Shown: positions 25,325 through 33,273 of the stretch, piece after piece
How the letters are laid out: each line of letters begins with the position of its first letter
How positions within the stretch are numbered: the first letter of the stretch is position 1
Assembly: GCF_000716595.1 (NCBI RefSeq)
Contig: NZ_JNXC01000012.1
Span: 124,001-188,000 of the forward strand
Direction: 5' to 3'
From: Saccharothrix sp. NRRL B-16314
Lineage (GTDB): Bacteria > Actinomycetota > Actinomycetes > Mycobacteriales > Pseudonocardiaceae
Length of the DNA stretch: 64,000 nucleotides
Program-made: the position numbers and the translations under genes
Notes under the pieces: model-generated
Seen by the model: only the letters and a program-made list of their open reading frames with translations
What the model was told of the DNA's origin: nothing
The model's database searches: none

Positions 25325-26293
25325 TCACTTCCTCACGGGTTTGGTGGTACCGAATGCGTGGCGGGCGAGGGCTTTGGCGCTGGCGCGGTGTCCGGAGGTG
25401 ATGGTTCCGGGCAGCAGCAGGAGGGCGTGGAGCCGGGAGGAGAGGTGCCGGCGGGCGGCTTGGGCGGCCCGGTGCCACCCGATGGCGGTCATGTGGTCGG
25501 CGACGCCGAGGAAGAAGTCGCGTTCCTCGGTGAACCGGCGGCCGTGGGAGGCCAGGGAGGACGAGACGCTGGCGTCGTGGCGGCGGTAGCGGAAGCAGAC
25601 GTCGGGGACGACGGCGAGCTGTCCGCCGCGTTCGAGGAGGTCGAGCATGAGGGCGAGGTCGAGGACGACGGCGAGACCGGGGCGGAAGCCGAGGCCCTTG
25701 AGGGACGTGCGGCGCCAGCACAGGGACGGGAAGTAGGTCCAGTTGCCGCGCAGGAGGCTGACGACGAGGTCTTCGCCGGACATCGTCCGGGCGGGGGTGG
25801 CGCTGGGCGCGTAGAGGCTGCGTTTGACGCGGTCGGTCAGGGGGCGGACGACGCGGTCGGCGCTGTCGATGACTTCGACGCCGGGTTGGATGACGTCGGC
25901 GTGCGGGAAGTGCCGGGCGGTGCGGCGGATGGTGCTGATGTAGCCGGGCAGCAGCGCGTCGTCCGAACCCATGATCACGAGCCAGTCGCGCTCGGCGAGG
26001 GCGAGGCACTTCTGGAAGTTGCCGTTGATGCCGAGGTTGTGGTCGTTGCGCTGGTAGTGGACGCGGTGGTCGTGCAGGGAGCGGAACCAGTCGCGGAGGG
26101 TGTCGTCGTCGGTGTCGGTGTCGTCCACGACGGTGAGGTGCCAGTCGTCGTCGTCTTGGGCGATGACGCTGTTCACCGCGGTCTTGAGGTACGCGCTGTC
26201 CCCGTAGTGGGGGAGCATGATGTCGATGCCGTCCATGTCAGCCGGTACGACCAGTGCTGGTGCTGTGCGGTGGGACGTCCATCCGTTGGCCAC
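25325..26293 (-). CDS. Glycosyltransferase family 2 protein
   Basis: 322 residues with a GT-A fold. IDIMLPHYGDSAYLKTAVNS is the donor-binding N-terminus, VVDDTDTDD and MGSDDALLPGY (DxD-like metal site) follow, and YRRHDASVSSS matches the C-terminal part of GT2 enzymes. Cytosolic, no transmembrane segment. It transfers a sugar from a nucleotide donor, probably to a lipid-linked or wall-polymer acceptor, and is operonic with GT-C copy 2 (stop and start 6 bp apart). GTG 26293 is the likely start; ATG 26236 would be shorter. Divergent from the flippase gene, so the block forms one surface-polysaccharide locus. Confidence 0.88.
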   Translation of the reverse strand: MANGWTSHRTAPALVVPADMDGIDIMLPHYGDSAYLKTAVNSVIAQDDDDWHLTVVDDTDTDDDTLRDWFRSLHDHRVHYQRNDHNLGINGNFQKCLALAERDWLVIMGSDDALLPGYISTIRRTARHFPHADVIQPGVEVIDSADRVVRPLTDRVKRSLYAPSATPARTMSGEDLVVSLLRGNWTYFPSLCWRRTSLKGLGFRPGLAVVLDLALMLDLLERGGQLAVVPDVCFRYRRHDASVSSSLASHGRRFTEERDFFLGVADHMTAIGWHRAAQAARRHLSSRLHALLLLPGTITSGHRASAKALARHAFGTTKPVRK

Positions 26294-26388
26294 TGCCTTT
26301 CGCCTTGCGCGCTGCTCCTCGTCGATCCACCCGAGCGCCGGGACACAGCTGTCAGGAGGTGGCGACGGGGGAGCCTACTGTGTGCGCG

Positions 26389-27681
26389 GTGAGCGCAGAC
26401 ATCATGCCCCCGCGTCGGGTGAGTCCTGCCCTGGTCATGGGGTTGGGCACGTTGGTCCTGGGTGCGTCGGGGTACGCGTTCGTTGCCGTGGCGGGTCATT
26501 CGCTGCCCGCGGCGGAGGCGGCGGCGGTGGCGTCGTTCTACCTGTTGGCGAACATCGTGGGGCCGGGGACGTTGACGGCGGTGGAGCAGCACGCGAGCCA
26601 TGCGACGTCGCGGGCGTTGGCGCGGGGTGAGCGGGCGGGCGGTGCGCTGCGCCGGGTGGTGCGCGAGGCCCTGGTGCTGTCTGCCGTGGTGGTGGGCGCG
26701 TTGGCGTTGGTGTCGCCGGTGTTGGTGGAGCGGTCGTTGAAGGGGTCGTGGTCGTTGTTCGCGGCCGTGGTGGTCGGTGTGGTGACGTCGACGGCCGTGT
26801 ACCTGGCGCGTGGCGTGCTGGGCGGGATGCGGCGGTTCACCGGATATGCGGCGACGTTGGCCGGTGAGGGTGCGGCGCGGTTGGTGGGTGCGGTCGCGGT
26901 GGCAGTGGCGGGTGTGGCGGGCGCGGGGTTGTTCGGGATGACGTTCGCGTTGGGGACGGTCGTCGGTGTCCTGGCGGGGTTGGTGTGGTTGCGGGCGCGG
27001 CCGGTCGCGGTGGCGGGTGGTGGACCGGTCGCGGTGGCGGGGCCGGAGCGGGTGGACAGCCTGGCGCTGCTGGTGATGGCGGGTTTGCTGGTGCAGGCGG
27101 TGGCGAATGTGGCGCCGATCGTGGTGACGGCGCGGTTGCCGGGGGACGCGGCGTTGGCGTTGGCGTTCTCGTCGGCGTTCATCCTGGTGCGGGTGCCGTT
27201 GTTCGTGTTCTCGCCGGTGCAGGCGTTGCTGCTGCCGGGGTTGACGGAGGCGGCGACGCGCGGTGATCTCGGCGCGGTGCGGTCGGTGTTGCGCCGGATC
27301 ACCGTGGCGGTGCTGGTGGTGGGCGTGGTGGGTGCGGTGGGGTCGGCGCTGGCGGGTCCGTGGGCGGTGCGGGTGTTCTTCGGCGCGGAGGCGGAGTTGT
27401 CGTCATGGCTGCTGGGTGCGTTGGGGGTGGGGACGATCCTCCTGATGACGGCGCAGGCGGTGCAGCCGGCGTTGATCGCGCTGGGCGCGCGCAAGGCGAT
27501 CACGGTGTCGTGGGTGGCGGGGACGGTGGTGTTGCTGGCGGTGGTGGCGTTGCCGGGTTCGCCGATCGTCGTGGCGACGGTGGCGCAGGTGGTGGGGCCT
27601 ATGGTGGTCGTGGCGGGCATGGTGGTGGCGTTGGCGCGGCACCTGTCGGTCGTGGGCGCGGGGGTGACGCGCTCTACTTGA
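26389..27681 (+). CDS. Polysaccharide flippase-like membrane protein (MOP superfamily)
   Basis: About 430 residues, almost entirely hydrophobic, with about 12 predicted helices separated by short loops (RGVLGGMRRFTGYAATLAGE, LPGLTEAATRGDLGAVRSVL). This fits the polysaccharide-transporter branch of the MOP (MATE/MVF/Wzx) superfamily. Role: flipping lipid-linked saccharide across the membrane, in keeping with the divergent GT2/GT-C genes. GTG 26389 lies 7 nt after TACTGT, suggesting a leaderless transcript; GTG 26380 and ATG 26404 are alternatives. Its last 8 bp overlap the convergent MBL gene. Confidence 0.8.
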   Translation: MSADIMPPRRVSPALVMGLGTLVLGASGYAFVAVAGHSLPAAEAAAVASFYLLANIVGPGTLTAVEQHASHATSRALARGERAGGALRRVVREALVLSAVVVGALALVSPVLVERSLKGSWSLFAAVVVGVVTSTAVYLARGVLGGMRRFTGYAATLAGEGAARLVGAVAVAVAGVAGAGLFGMTFALGTVVGVLAGLVWLRARPVAVAGGGPVAVAGPERVDSLALLVMAGLLVQAVANVAPIVVTARLPGDAALALAFSSAFILVRVPLFVFSPVQALLLPGLTEAATRGDLGAVRSVLRRITVAVLVVGVVGAVGSALAGPWAVRVFFGAEAELSSWLLGALGVGTILLMTAQAVQPALIALGARKAITVSWVAGTVVLLAVVALPGSPIVVATVAQVVGPMVVVAGMVVALARHLSVVGAGVTRST

Positions 27682-28390
27682 TCACCACGGTTTCACCCGG
27701 TCGTGCGATGGGGGCGCGGGCGCGTTCGGCGGCTTCGGCGTTGGTGAGGGTGTGGCCGACGTGGGTCAGCAGGAGTCGTTTGGCGCGGCGGCCCGCGGCG
27801 GCGGCGTCTTCGGGGGTGCAGTGGTGCGGTCCGGTGCCGTCGGCTTCGCACAGCAGGAGGTCCGCGTCGTCGGCGAGGGCGTCGAGGGCGGCGCAGGGTC
27901 CGGTGTCTCCGGAGTAGGCGATGACCCGGTCGGCGTGGGTGGCGCGCAGGCCGAACGCGGGCAGGCCGTGGTCGACGGCGTGGCTGGCGAGGGTGAGGTC
28001 GCCGATCTCGGCGTGGTGGCCGTCGTGGAGTTCGTGGACGTCGAAGGCGGCGGCGGCCGGGTTGTGGTCGGCGCCGGCGAGGAACGTCTCCAGTCGGTCG
28101 GCGAGGCCGGGTGGGCCGTAGAGCGGGATGGGTCTGTGGGGCTGTTGTCCGGCGAACAGCAGTGCGTAGTAGTAGGGCAGGAGGTCTGCGGCGTGGTCGG
28201 CGTGGGTGTGGGAGATCCAGACGGCGTCGAGCAGGTCGGGCCGGTGGTGGCGTTGCAGTTCGGCGAGCGTGCCGGGGCCGGCGTCGACCCACACGGCGGT
28301 GTGCTCGGTGCGCAGCAGGTACCCGGAGCAGGGGTTGCCGGGGCGAGGGTAGGGCGTGGCGGTGCCCAGGACGGTGAGGCGGAAGGTCAC
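27674..28390 (-). CDS. MBL-fold metallo-hydrolase (RNase Z-like)
   Basis: 238 residues. MTFRLTVLGTATPYPRPGNP and the metal-binding HTHADH at 61-66 define the metallo-beta-lactamase fold. Further ligands are the ASHAVDHG and YSGDTGP segments and the LLLTHVGH motif near the C-terminus, close to tRNase Z/ElaC relatives and small cytosolic hydrolases. The substrate cannot be told from the sequence. GTG 28390 overlaps the stop of the propeller gene (GTGA), so the pair is coupled. Confidence 0.88.
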   Translation of the reverse strand: MTFRLTVLGTATPYPRPGNPCSGYLLRTEHTAVWVDAGPGTLAELQRHHRPDLLDAVWISHTHADHAADLLPYYYALLFAGQQPHRPIPLYGPPGLADRLETFLAGADHNPAAAAFDVHELHDGHHAEIGDLTLASHAVDHGLPAFGLRATHADRVIAYSGDTGPCAALDALADDADLLLCEADGTGPHHCTPEDAAAAGRRAKRLLLTHVGHTLTNAEAAERARAPIARPGETVVIK

Positions 28391-29361
28391 GCTTCAGTGT
28401 GGCGCAGGACGTGGACGCCGGCGGCGGTTTTGAGGTAGGCCCAGGTCGTGGACCCGGTGGTGGCGAGGCCGACGTGGGAGGCGGAGGTGCGGGCGAGGTC
28501 GTCGGGCAGTTGCACGGCGGTCCAGGTGTCGCCGGTCCGGCGGTGGAACGCGGGTCTGGCCTCGAAGGAGTTGCGGGTGGCGCGCACGCCCCAGGTCCAG
28601 CCGGCGGCGACGCCGTGGAGGCTGAGGCGGCCGGTGTCGTCGGGTGGTGGCACGGCGGTCCAGGTGTCGCCGTCCCAGTGGTGCACGCGGAGTCCTTCGG
28701 TGTCGCGGACGTGGCCGAGCCACAGGTCGTGTGGTGCGGCGGCGGCGAGTCGGGCGATGTGGCCGCGTTCGAGCCTCGGTCCGGTGACGTCGGTCCAGGT
28801 GTCGCCGTCCCAGCGGGTGAGGACGGGGTACTCGTAGGTGGCCGCGCCGGCTCCGGCGAGTCCGCCGCCGCCGGCCCACACGTCGTCGGGTGCGGTGGCG
28901 GTGATGGTCTGCAGTCCTTCGCGGGCCGAGGACAGCGCGGTGCGCAGGTGCCAGGCGGTGCCGTCGAAGTGCAGGGCGTCGCGGCCGGTGCCGACCACGT
29001 GGACGTCGTTCGTGGTGACGGCGGCGACCGCTTTGGCCCACCTGATGGGCGGAGTGTCGACGGTGTGCCAGGCCGTGCCGTCGAAGTGCAGCACGAGCGG
29101 TCGGCCGGCGCTGTTGCCGACGGCCCACACGTCGTCGGGTGCGGTGGCGGCCACGCCGGACAGGCTCGCCGCGGCCGGCAGGTCGGGCAGCCGCTCCTCG
29201 CGCCAGGTCTCGCCGGTCCAGCTCAGCACCAGGGGTGCGGAGGGACGGCTGGTGAACACGCCGGTGGTGCCCGCGAGCCACGCGTGGTGGTCGCCCGCGG
29301 TCGCCAGGTCGGCCAGTGCGGTGCTGGGCGGCAGCGCGGGCACCGGCACAGGTCGGAACAA
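28387..29361 (-). CDS. Repeat protein, beta-propeller-like, function unknown
   Basis: About 324 residues made of repeats of roughly 45 residues. Each has an APDDVWAVG/APDDVWAGG-like strand and a W-D/F-G/D-G-x-x-W turn (HFDGTAWHTV, HFDGTAWHLR, RWDGDTWTDV, HWDGDTWTAV). This predicts a six- or seven-bladed propeller. No signal peptide, so it is probably cytosolic. TTG 29361 with GAGGGGGAG 6 nt upstream is the likely start; ATG 29394 is possible. Translationally coupled to the MBL hydrolase. No enzyme motif is seen. Confidence 0.75.
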   Translation of the reverse strand: MFRPVPVPALPPSTALADLATAGDHHAWLAGTTGVFTSRPSAPLVLSWTGETWREERLPDLPAAASLSGVAATAPDDVWAVGNSAGRPLVLHFDGTAWHTVDTPPIRWAKAVAAVTTNDVHVVGTGRDALHFDGTAWHLRTALSSAREGLQTITATAPDDVWAGGGGLAGAGAATYEYPVLTRWDGDTWTDVTGPRLERGHIARLAAAAPHDLWLGHVRDTEGLRVHHWDGDTWTAVPPPDDTGRLSLHGVAAGWTWGVRATRNSFEARPAFHRRTGDTWTAVQLPDDLARTSASHVGLATTGSTTWAYLKTAAGVHVLRHTEA

Positions 29362-29473
29362 GCCAACTCCCCCTCGATGGGTCCCCCGACTCATCGCGTG
29401 GTCAAGCTCATCGGGCTCGGTGCCGATTCGCCAGCCGCCGAACGGCGGCTTGTGCGGCGCAACAGCACGACCC

Positions 29474-30700
29474 CTAGCCGGGTCGGTCCGCTCGTGCGCG
29501 GGCTTCGAGGTAGTGGCGTTCGGGGAGGCTGAGGGTGGTGCGGGCGGCGCGGGCGTAGTGCTCGCGGGCCGTCTCGTGGTCGCCGGCGAGGTCGAGCAGG
29601 TGTGCGCGCACGGCGTCGACCCGGTGGTGCCCGGCGAGGGCTGGGTCGGTCGCCGCGTCGTCCAGTCGGGCCAGGCCGACGGCGGGGCCGTGCACCATCG
29701 CGGCGGCGATGATCCGGTTGAGGGCGACCATGGGGCCGGGCGCGGCGGTGTGCAGGAGGTCGTAGAGGGCGAGGATCTGCCGCCAGTCGGTGTCGGCGGC
29801 GTCGCGGGCCTCGGCGTGCACGGCGGCGATGGCCGCTTGGAGCTGGTAGGGGCCGATCGCGGTGGCGGTCAGCGCGTGGCGCACGAGCCGGGTGCCTTCG
29901 GCGATCATGTCGGCGTCCCAGCGGGTGCGGTCCTGCTCGGCGAGTGGCACGAGTGCGCCGTCGGGGCGGGTGCGTGCGGGTCTGCGGGCGTCGGTGAGGA
30001 GCATCAGCGCGAGCAGTCCGGCCGCTTCGCCGTCGTGGGGCAGGCGGGTGTGGAGTTCGCGGGCGAGTCGGATCGCCTCGCCGGAGAGGTCGACCCGGTG
30101 CAGGTGGTCGCCGGAGCTGGCGGTGTGGCCCTCGGTGAAGACGAGGTAGAGGACGTGGCGGACGGCGTCGAGGCGTTCGGCGCGTTCGTCGTCGGGTGGG
30201 AGGTGGAACCGGGCGCCGGAGGCTTTGACGCGCTGCTTGGCGCGGCTGATGCGCTGGGCGATCGTCGCCTCGGGCACCAGGAACGCGCGGGCGATCTCCG
30301 CGGTGGTGAGGCCGCCGACCGCGCGGAGGGTCAGCGCCACCCGCGACGGTGGTGTCAGCGACGGGTGGCAGCACAGCAGGAGCAGGGTCAGGGTGTCGTC
30401 GACGCCCGGCGCGGGTTCCGGGTCGGGGGCGGTCAGGGCGAAGGAGGTCTCCTCGCGGCGGCGGCGTGCCGTGTCGGCGCGCCACATCTCGATGCGCCGC
30501 CGCGACGCGACCGTGACGAGCCATCCTTTCGGGTTGTCCGGCAGGCCGTCGGCGGGCCAGCGGGTGGCTGCGGCGAGCAGTGCCTCCTGCACGGCGTCCT
30601 CGCAGGCGTCGAACCCGCCGTGGTGGCGCACGAGGGCGCCGAGGACCTGCGGCGCGAGTTCCCTCAGCAGCGGGCCGATCGCGGTGTCGGTGCCGGTCAC
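29474..30700 (-). CDS. ECF-type RNA polymerase sigma factor, SigJ/DUF6596 class (copy 1)
   Basis: 408 residues. Sigma region 2 (GFDACEDAVQEALLAAATRW, WLVTVASRRRIEMWR) and region 4 ([20 protein letters not shown]) are followed by the long DUF6596/TPR-like C-terminus ([44 protein letters not shown]). GTG 30700 overlaps the stop of the YCII gene (GTGA). ECF factors of this group are usually encoded behind YCII-domain proteins and lack a classical anti-sigma factor. It is paralogous to 49386-50603. Regulon unknown. Confidence 0.9.
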   Translation of the reverse strand: MTGTDTAIGPLLRELAPQVLGALVRHHGGFDACEDAVQEALLAAATRWPADGLPDNPKGWLVTVASRRRIEMWRADTARRRREETSFALTAPDPEPAPGVDDTLTLLLLCCHPSLTPPSRVALTLRAVGGLTTAEIARAFLVPEATIAQRISRAKQRVKASGARFHLPPDDERAERLDAVRHVLYLVFTEGHTASSGDHLHRVDLSGEAIRLARELHTRLPHDGEAAGLLALMLLTDARRPARTRPDGALVPLAEQDRTRWDADMIAEGTRLVRHALTATAIGPYQLQAAIAAVHAEARDAADTDWRQILALYDLLHTAAPGPMVALNRIIAAAMVHGPAVGLARLDDAATDPALAGHHRVDAVRAHLLDLAGDHETAREHYARAARTTLSLPERHYLEARARADRPG

Positions 30701-31071
30701 AGCAGGAAGTCGTCGAGCGACGACAGCACGGGCCGCACTTCCACCAGGCCCAGCTGCGCTTCGGGGACGCGGGCGGCGATCTCCACGGCGCGTTCCCGGG
30801 TCTCGCACTCGACCAGGTAGAACCCGGCCAGCAGCTCCTTGGCCTCGGCGAACGGTCCGTCGGTGGTCAGGGCCTGTCCGTCGCGCACCGTGACCCGCGT
30901 GGTCCGGGACGGGTCCGCCAGCGCCTCGGTGACGACCAGTTCGCCCGACGCGGCCAGTTCCTCGTTCAGCGCGGCGTAGGCCTCCAGGCCGGTCGCCCGG
31001 TCCTGCTGCGCCATCCGGTCCCAGATCGCGCGGGACTCCGGGTTGCTGTAGATCAGGACCAGGTACTTCAC
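30697..31071 (-). CDS. YCII/DGPF-domain protein, sigma-factor partner (copy 1)
   Basis: 124 residues with the dimeric alpha/beta YCII fold: MKYLVLIYSNPESRAIWDRM, then TTDGPFAEAKELLAGFYLVE (the DGPF signature), then VEVRPVL at the C-terminus. First gene of the YCII-sigma operon and coupled to the sigma gene by a 4-bp overlap. YCII proteins beside ECF factors are thought to modulate the sigma factor or act as small enzymes, but no mechanism is established here. Confidence 0.9.
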   Translation of the reverse strand: MKYLVLIYSNPESRAIWDRMAQQDRATGLEAYAALNEELAASGELVVTEALADPSRTTRVTVRDGQALTTDGPFAEAKELLAGFYLVECETRERAVEIAARVPEAQLGLVEVRPVLSSLDDFLL

Positions 31072-31183
31072 CAGAAACCTCCGAAAAAACTCCGGCCCGG
31101 GGATGTCGAGAATGCCCAGCCAGCTTCTACGTCACCAGTGGAAGGCACCCGACGGGGGTGCCCCACCGGGAAGGAACACCGCC

Positions 31184-31618
31184 ATGAGCCAGCACGTCCG
31201 GGTTCGTGACCTGCTCGAAGAGCGCGCCGCCGCGATGCGCACGGGTGACGCCGACCGCATCGTCGCCGACTACCTGCCCGACGCCGTCACGTTCACGCTG
31301 GCCCCGCCGCTCAAGCACACCGCGCCCGAGGTGACCGACCCGGAGGCGATGCGCGCGTGGTTCGCGTCGTTCGCTGGCGGCCTGGAGTACGAGATGCGCG
31401 ACCTGGAGGTCGTGGTGGACGGTGGTCTCGCGTTCTGCCACAGCCTCAACCGCATGTCGGCCGTCCCGCAGGGCGCCACCGAGGCGTTCACCCTGTGGTT
31501 CCGCTCCACGGTGTGCCTGCGGCACGTGGACGGCGTGTGGCGCATCGCGCACGAGCACACGTCCACGCCGTTCTACATGGACGGGAACTTCGGGGCGGCC
31601 CTGGACCTCGAGCCGTAG
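31184..31618 (+). CDS. SnoaL-like/NTF2-fold protein
   Basis: 144 residues from ATG 31184 (AAGGAA upstream at 9 nt). It has the cone-shaped alpha+beta fold pattern of SnoaL/ketosteroid-isomerase-like proteins: LLEERAAAMRTGDADRIVAD, YLPDAVTFTLAPPL, ending in DGVWRIAHEHTSTPFYMDG. Probable small-molecule isomerase, hydrolase or binding protein; the substrate is unknown. Divergent from the YCII-sigma operon, a frequent association, so it may belong to that regulon. Confidence 0.85.
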   Translation: MSQHVRVRDLLEERAAAMRTGDADRIVADYLPDAVTFTLAPPLKHTAPEVTDPEAMRAWFASFAGGLEYEMRDLEVVVDGGLAFCHSLNRMSAVPQGATEAFTLWFRSTVCLRHVDGVWRIAHEHTSTPFYMDGNFGAALDLEP

Positions 31619-31654
31619 GCTGGCGGCGTTGATCAACGGGGGACTGGAGTCGAT

Positions 31655-32383
31655 GTGAGCAGATCCGACGCGACCGCGGCGAGGGCACTGCGGGCGCTGC
31701 ACGTGCCGGGGAATCCGCTGGTGCTGCCGAACGTGTGGGACGCCGCGTCCGCGCGGGTCGTCGCCGACGCCGGTCACCCGGTGGTGGCCACGGCCAGCGC
31801 CGCGGTGTCCGCCGCCCTCGGCTACCCGGACGGGCACGGCATGCCGGTCGACGAGGCGTTCGCCGCCGTCCGCCGGGTGGCGTCGGCGGTGGACGTGCCG
31901 GTGACCGCCGACATCGAACGGGGGTACGGCCTGCCGCCCGCGCGGATCGTGGAGCGGTTGGCCGAGGCGGGCGCGGTCGGCTGCAACCTGGAGGACTCCG
32001 ATCCCGTCACCGGTGCCATGGTCGAGGTCGCGGAGCAGGTCGACTTCCTGGCCGCGGTGCGCGCCGCCGACCGGGACCTGGTGATCAACGCCCGGGTCGA
32101 CGTGCACATCCACGGCGACAAGTCGTTCGACGAGTGCGTGCGGCGCGCGCTGGCCTACTTCGAGGCCGGTGCGGACTGCGTGTTCCCGATCGCCCTGCCC
32201 GCCGCCGACGTCGCGCGGTTCGTGCGCGCCGTCGGCGGCAGGCCGGTGAACGTGGGCCACGACCCCGGTCCGCCGACCGCGGCCGAGCTGGGTGTGGCGC
32301 GGGTCAGCTTCGGGCCGCGTCTGCACCGGCAGCTGATGGCCGAGCTGAAGACGGTGGTGACGGATCTCCGCACGGGCACGTGA
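31655..32383 (+). CDS. Isocitrate lyase/phosphoenolpyruvate mutase family protein
   Basis: 242 residues of the PEP mutase/isocitrate lyase TIM-barrel superfamily. LVLPNVWDAASARVVADAGH, TADIERGYG and CNLEDSDPV (metal-coordinating acids) are the family landmarks. The lyase-type KKCGH motif is absent, so it is of the general PEPM-like group (C-C or C-P bond lyase) rather than isocitrate lyase itself. GTG 31655 lies 36 bp after the SnoaL-like gene, in the same direction and probably in the same transcript. Confidence 0.88.
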   Translation: MSRSDATAARALRALHVPGNPLVLPNVWDAASARVVADAGHPVVATASAAVSAALGYPDGHGMPVDEAFAAVRRVASAVDVPVTADIERGYGLPPARIVERLAEAGAVGCNLEDSDPVTGAMVEVAEQVDFLAAVRAADRDLVINARVDVHIHGDKSFDECVRRALAYFEAGADCVFPIALPAADVARFVRAVGGRPVNVGHDPGPPTAAELGVARVSFGPRLHRQLMAELKTVVTDLRTGT

Positions 32384-32439
32384 GTCTCCGCACGGGGCAC
32401 GTGAGCTACTGGCGGGTAACGCCCATTAGGGTGATGCCC

Positions 32440-33231
32440 ATGCATGAGTGGGACCTCGACACGCGGGTCGACCCGACCGGGGACGGGCGGTTCGCCGCCC
32501 ACCTCACCGACCGGTGGAGCGGCCCCGGCGGACGTCCCAACGGCGGCTACCTCGTCGCGTTCTGCCTGCGGGCGCTCGGCGAGGTGCTGCCGCACCCCGA
32601 CCCGCTCGTGGTCAGCGCGCACTACCTGCGGCCCGGTGTCGTCGGCCCCGTCCGCGTCGACACCGAGGTGGTGCGCACCGGCCGCAGGCTGTCCACCGGC
32701 GAAGCGCGCCTGAGCTGCGGCGACCGCGAGGTGCTGCGCGTCGTCGCGTCCTACGCCGACCTCGGCGCCGCGACCGGCCGCACCCTCGTGCTCGGCGAGG
32801 CGCCCGACCTGCCGCCGCCCGACGAGTGCGTCGACGTCCACGGCGGCCTGAGCCGGTCCGACATCACCGTTGCCGACCGCGTCGACCTGCGGGCGCCCAA
32901 GCCGCACGGCTGGGCGCAGGGCCGCCCGACGGGCACCCCGCACACCGAGTTCTGGATCCGGTTCGCCGACGGCCGCCCCGCCGACACCGCGAGCCTCGCG
33001 TCGCTCGTGGACTCCGCCGCGCCCGCCGTCCTCGAACTCGGCGAGACCGACTCCACCACCGTCGAGCTGACCGTCCACGTGCGCGCCCGGCCCGCTCCGG
33101 GCTGGCTGGCGGCCCGCGTCACGACCCGCTACCTCGTGGGCGGCCACCACGAGGAGGACGTCGAACTGTGGGACGCGACCGGGCAGCTCGTCGCCCAGTC
33201 ACGCCAGCTCGCCCTCCTGCCCGCCGGATAA
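32440..33231 (+). CDS. Acyl-CoA thioesterase-like protein (double hotdog)
   Basis: 263 residues. The N-terminal half has SGPGGRPNGGYLVAFCLRAL and ADTASLASLVDSAAPAVLEL is in the C-terminal half. Together these match the TesB/4HBT_3-type double-hotdog thioesterases of actinobacteria. It presumably hydrolyses an acyl-CoA in the cytosol. The start is ambiguous (ATG 32434 or 32440): TAGGGT at 32427-32432 lies 7 nt before ATG 32440, favouring a leaderless start there. Lies between the PEPM-like gene and hrpA in the same direction, but has its own likely promoter. Confidence 0.85.
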   Translation: MHEWDLDTRVDPTGDGRFAAHLTDRWSGPGGRPNGGYLVAFCLRALGEVLPHPDPLVVSAHYLRPGVVGPVRVDTEVVRTGRRLSTGEARLSCGDREVLRVVASYADLGAATGRTLVLGEAPDLPPPDECVDVHGGLSRSDITVADRVDLRAPKPHGWAQGRPTGTPHTEFWIRFADGRPADTASLASLVDSAAPAVLELGETDSTTVELTVHVRARPAPGWLAARVTTRYLVGGHHEEDVELWDATGQLVAQSRQLALLPAG

Positions 33232-33273
33232 TCGGCGGCCCCACCCGTCCCGCCCGGATATCCTTTACCCCAA

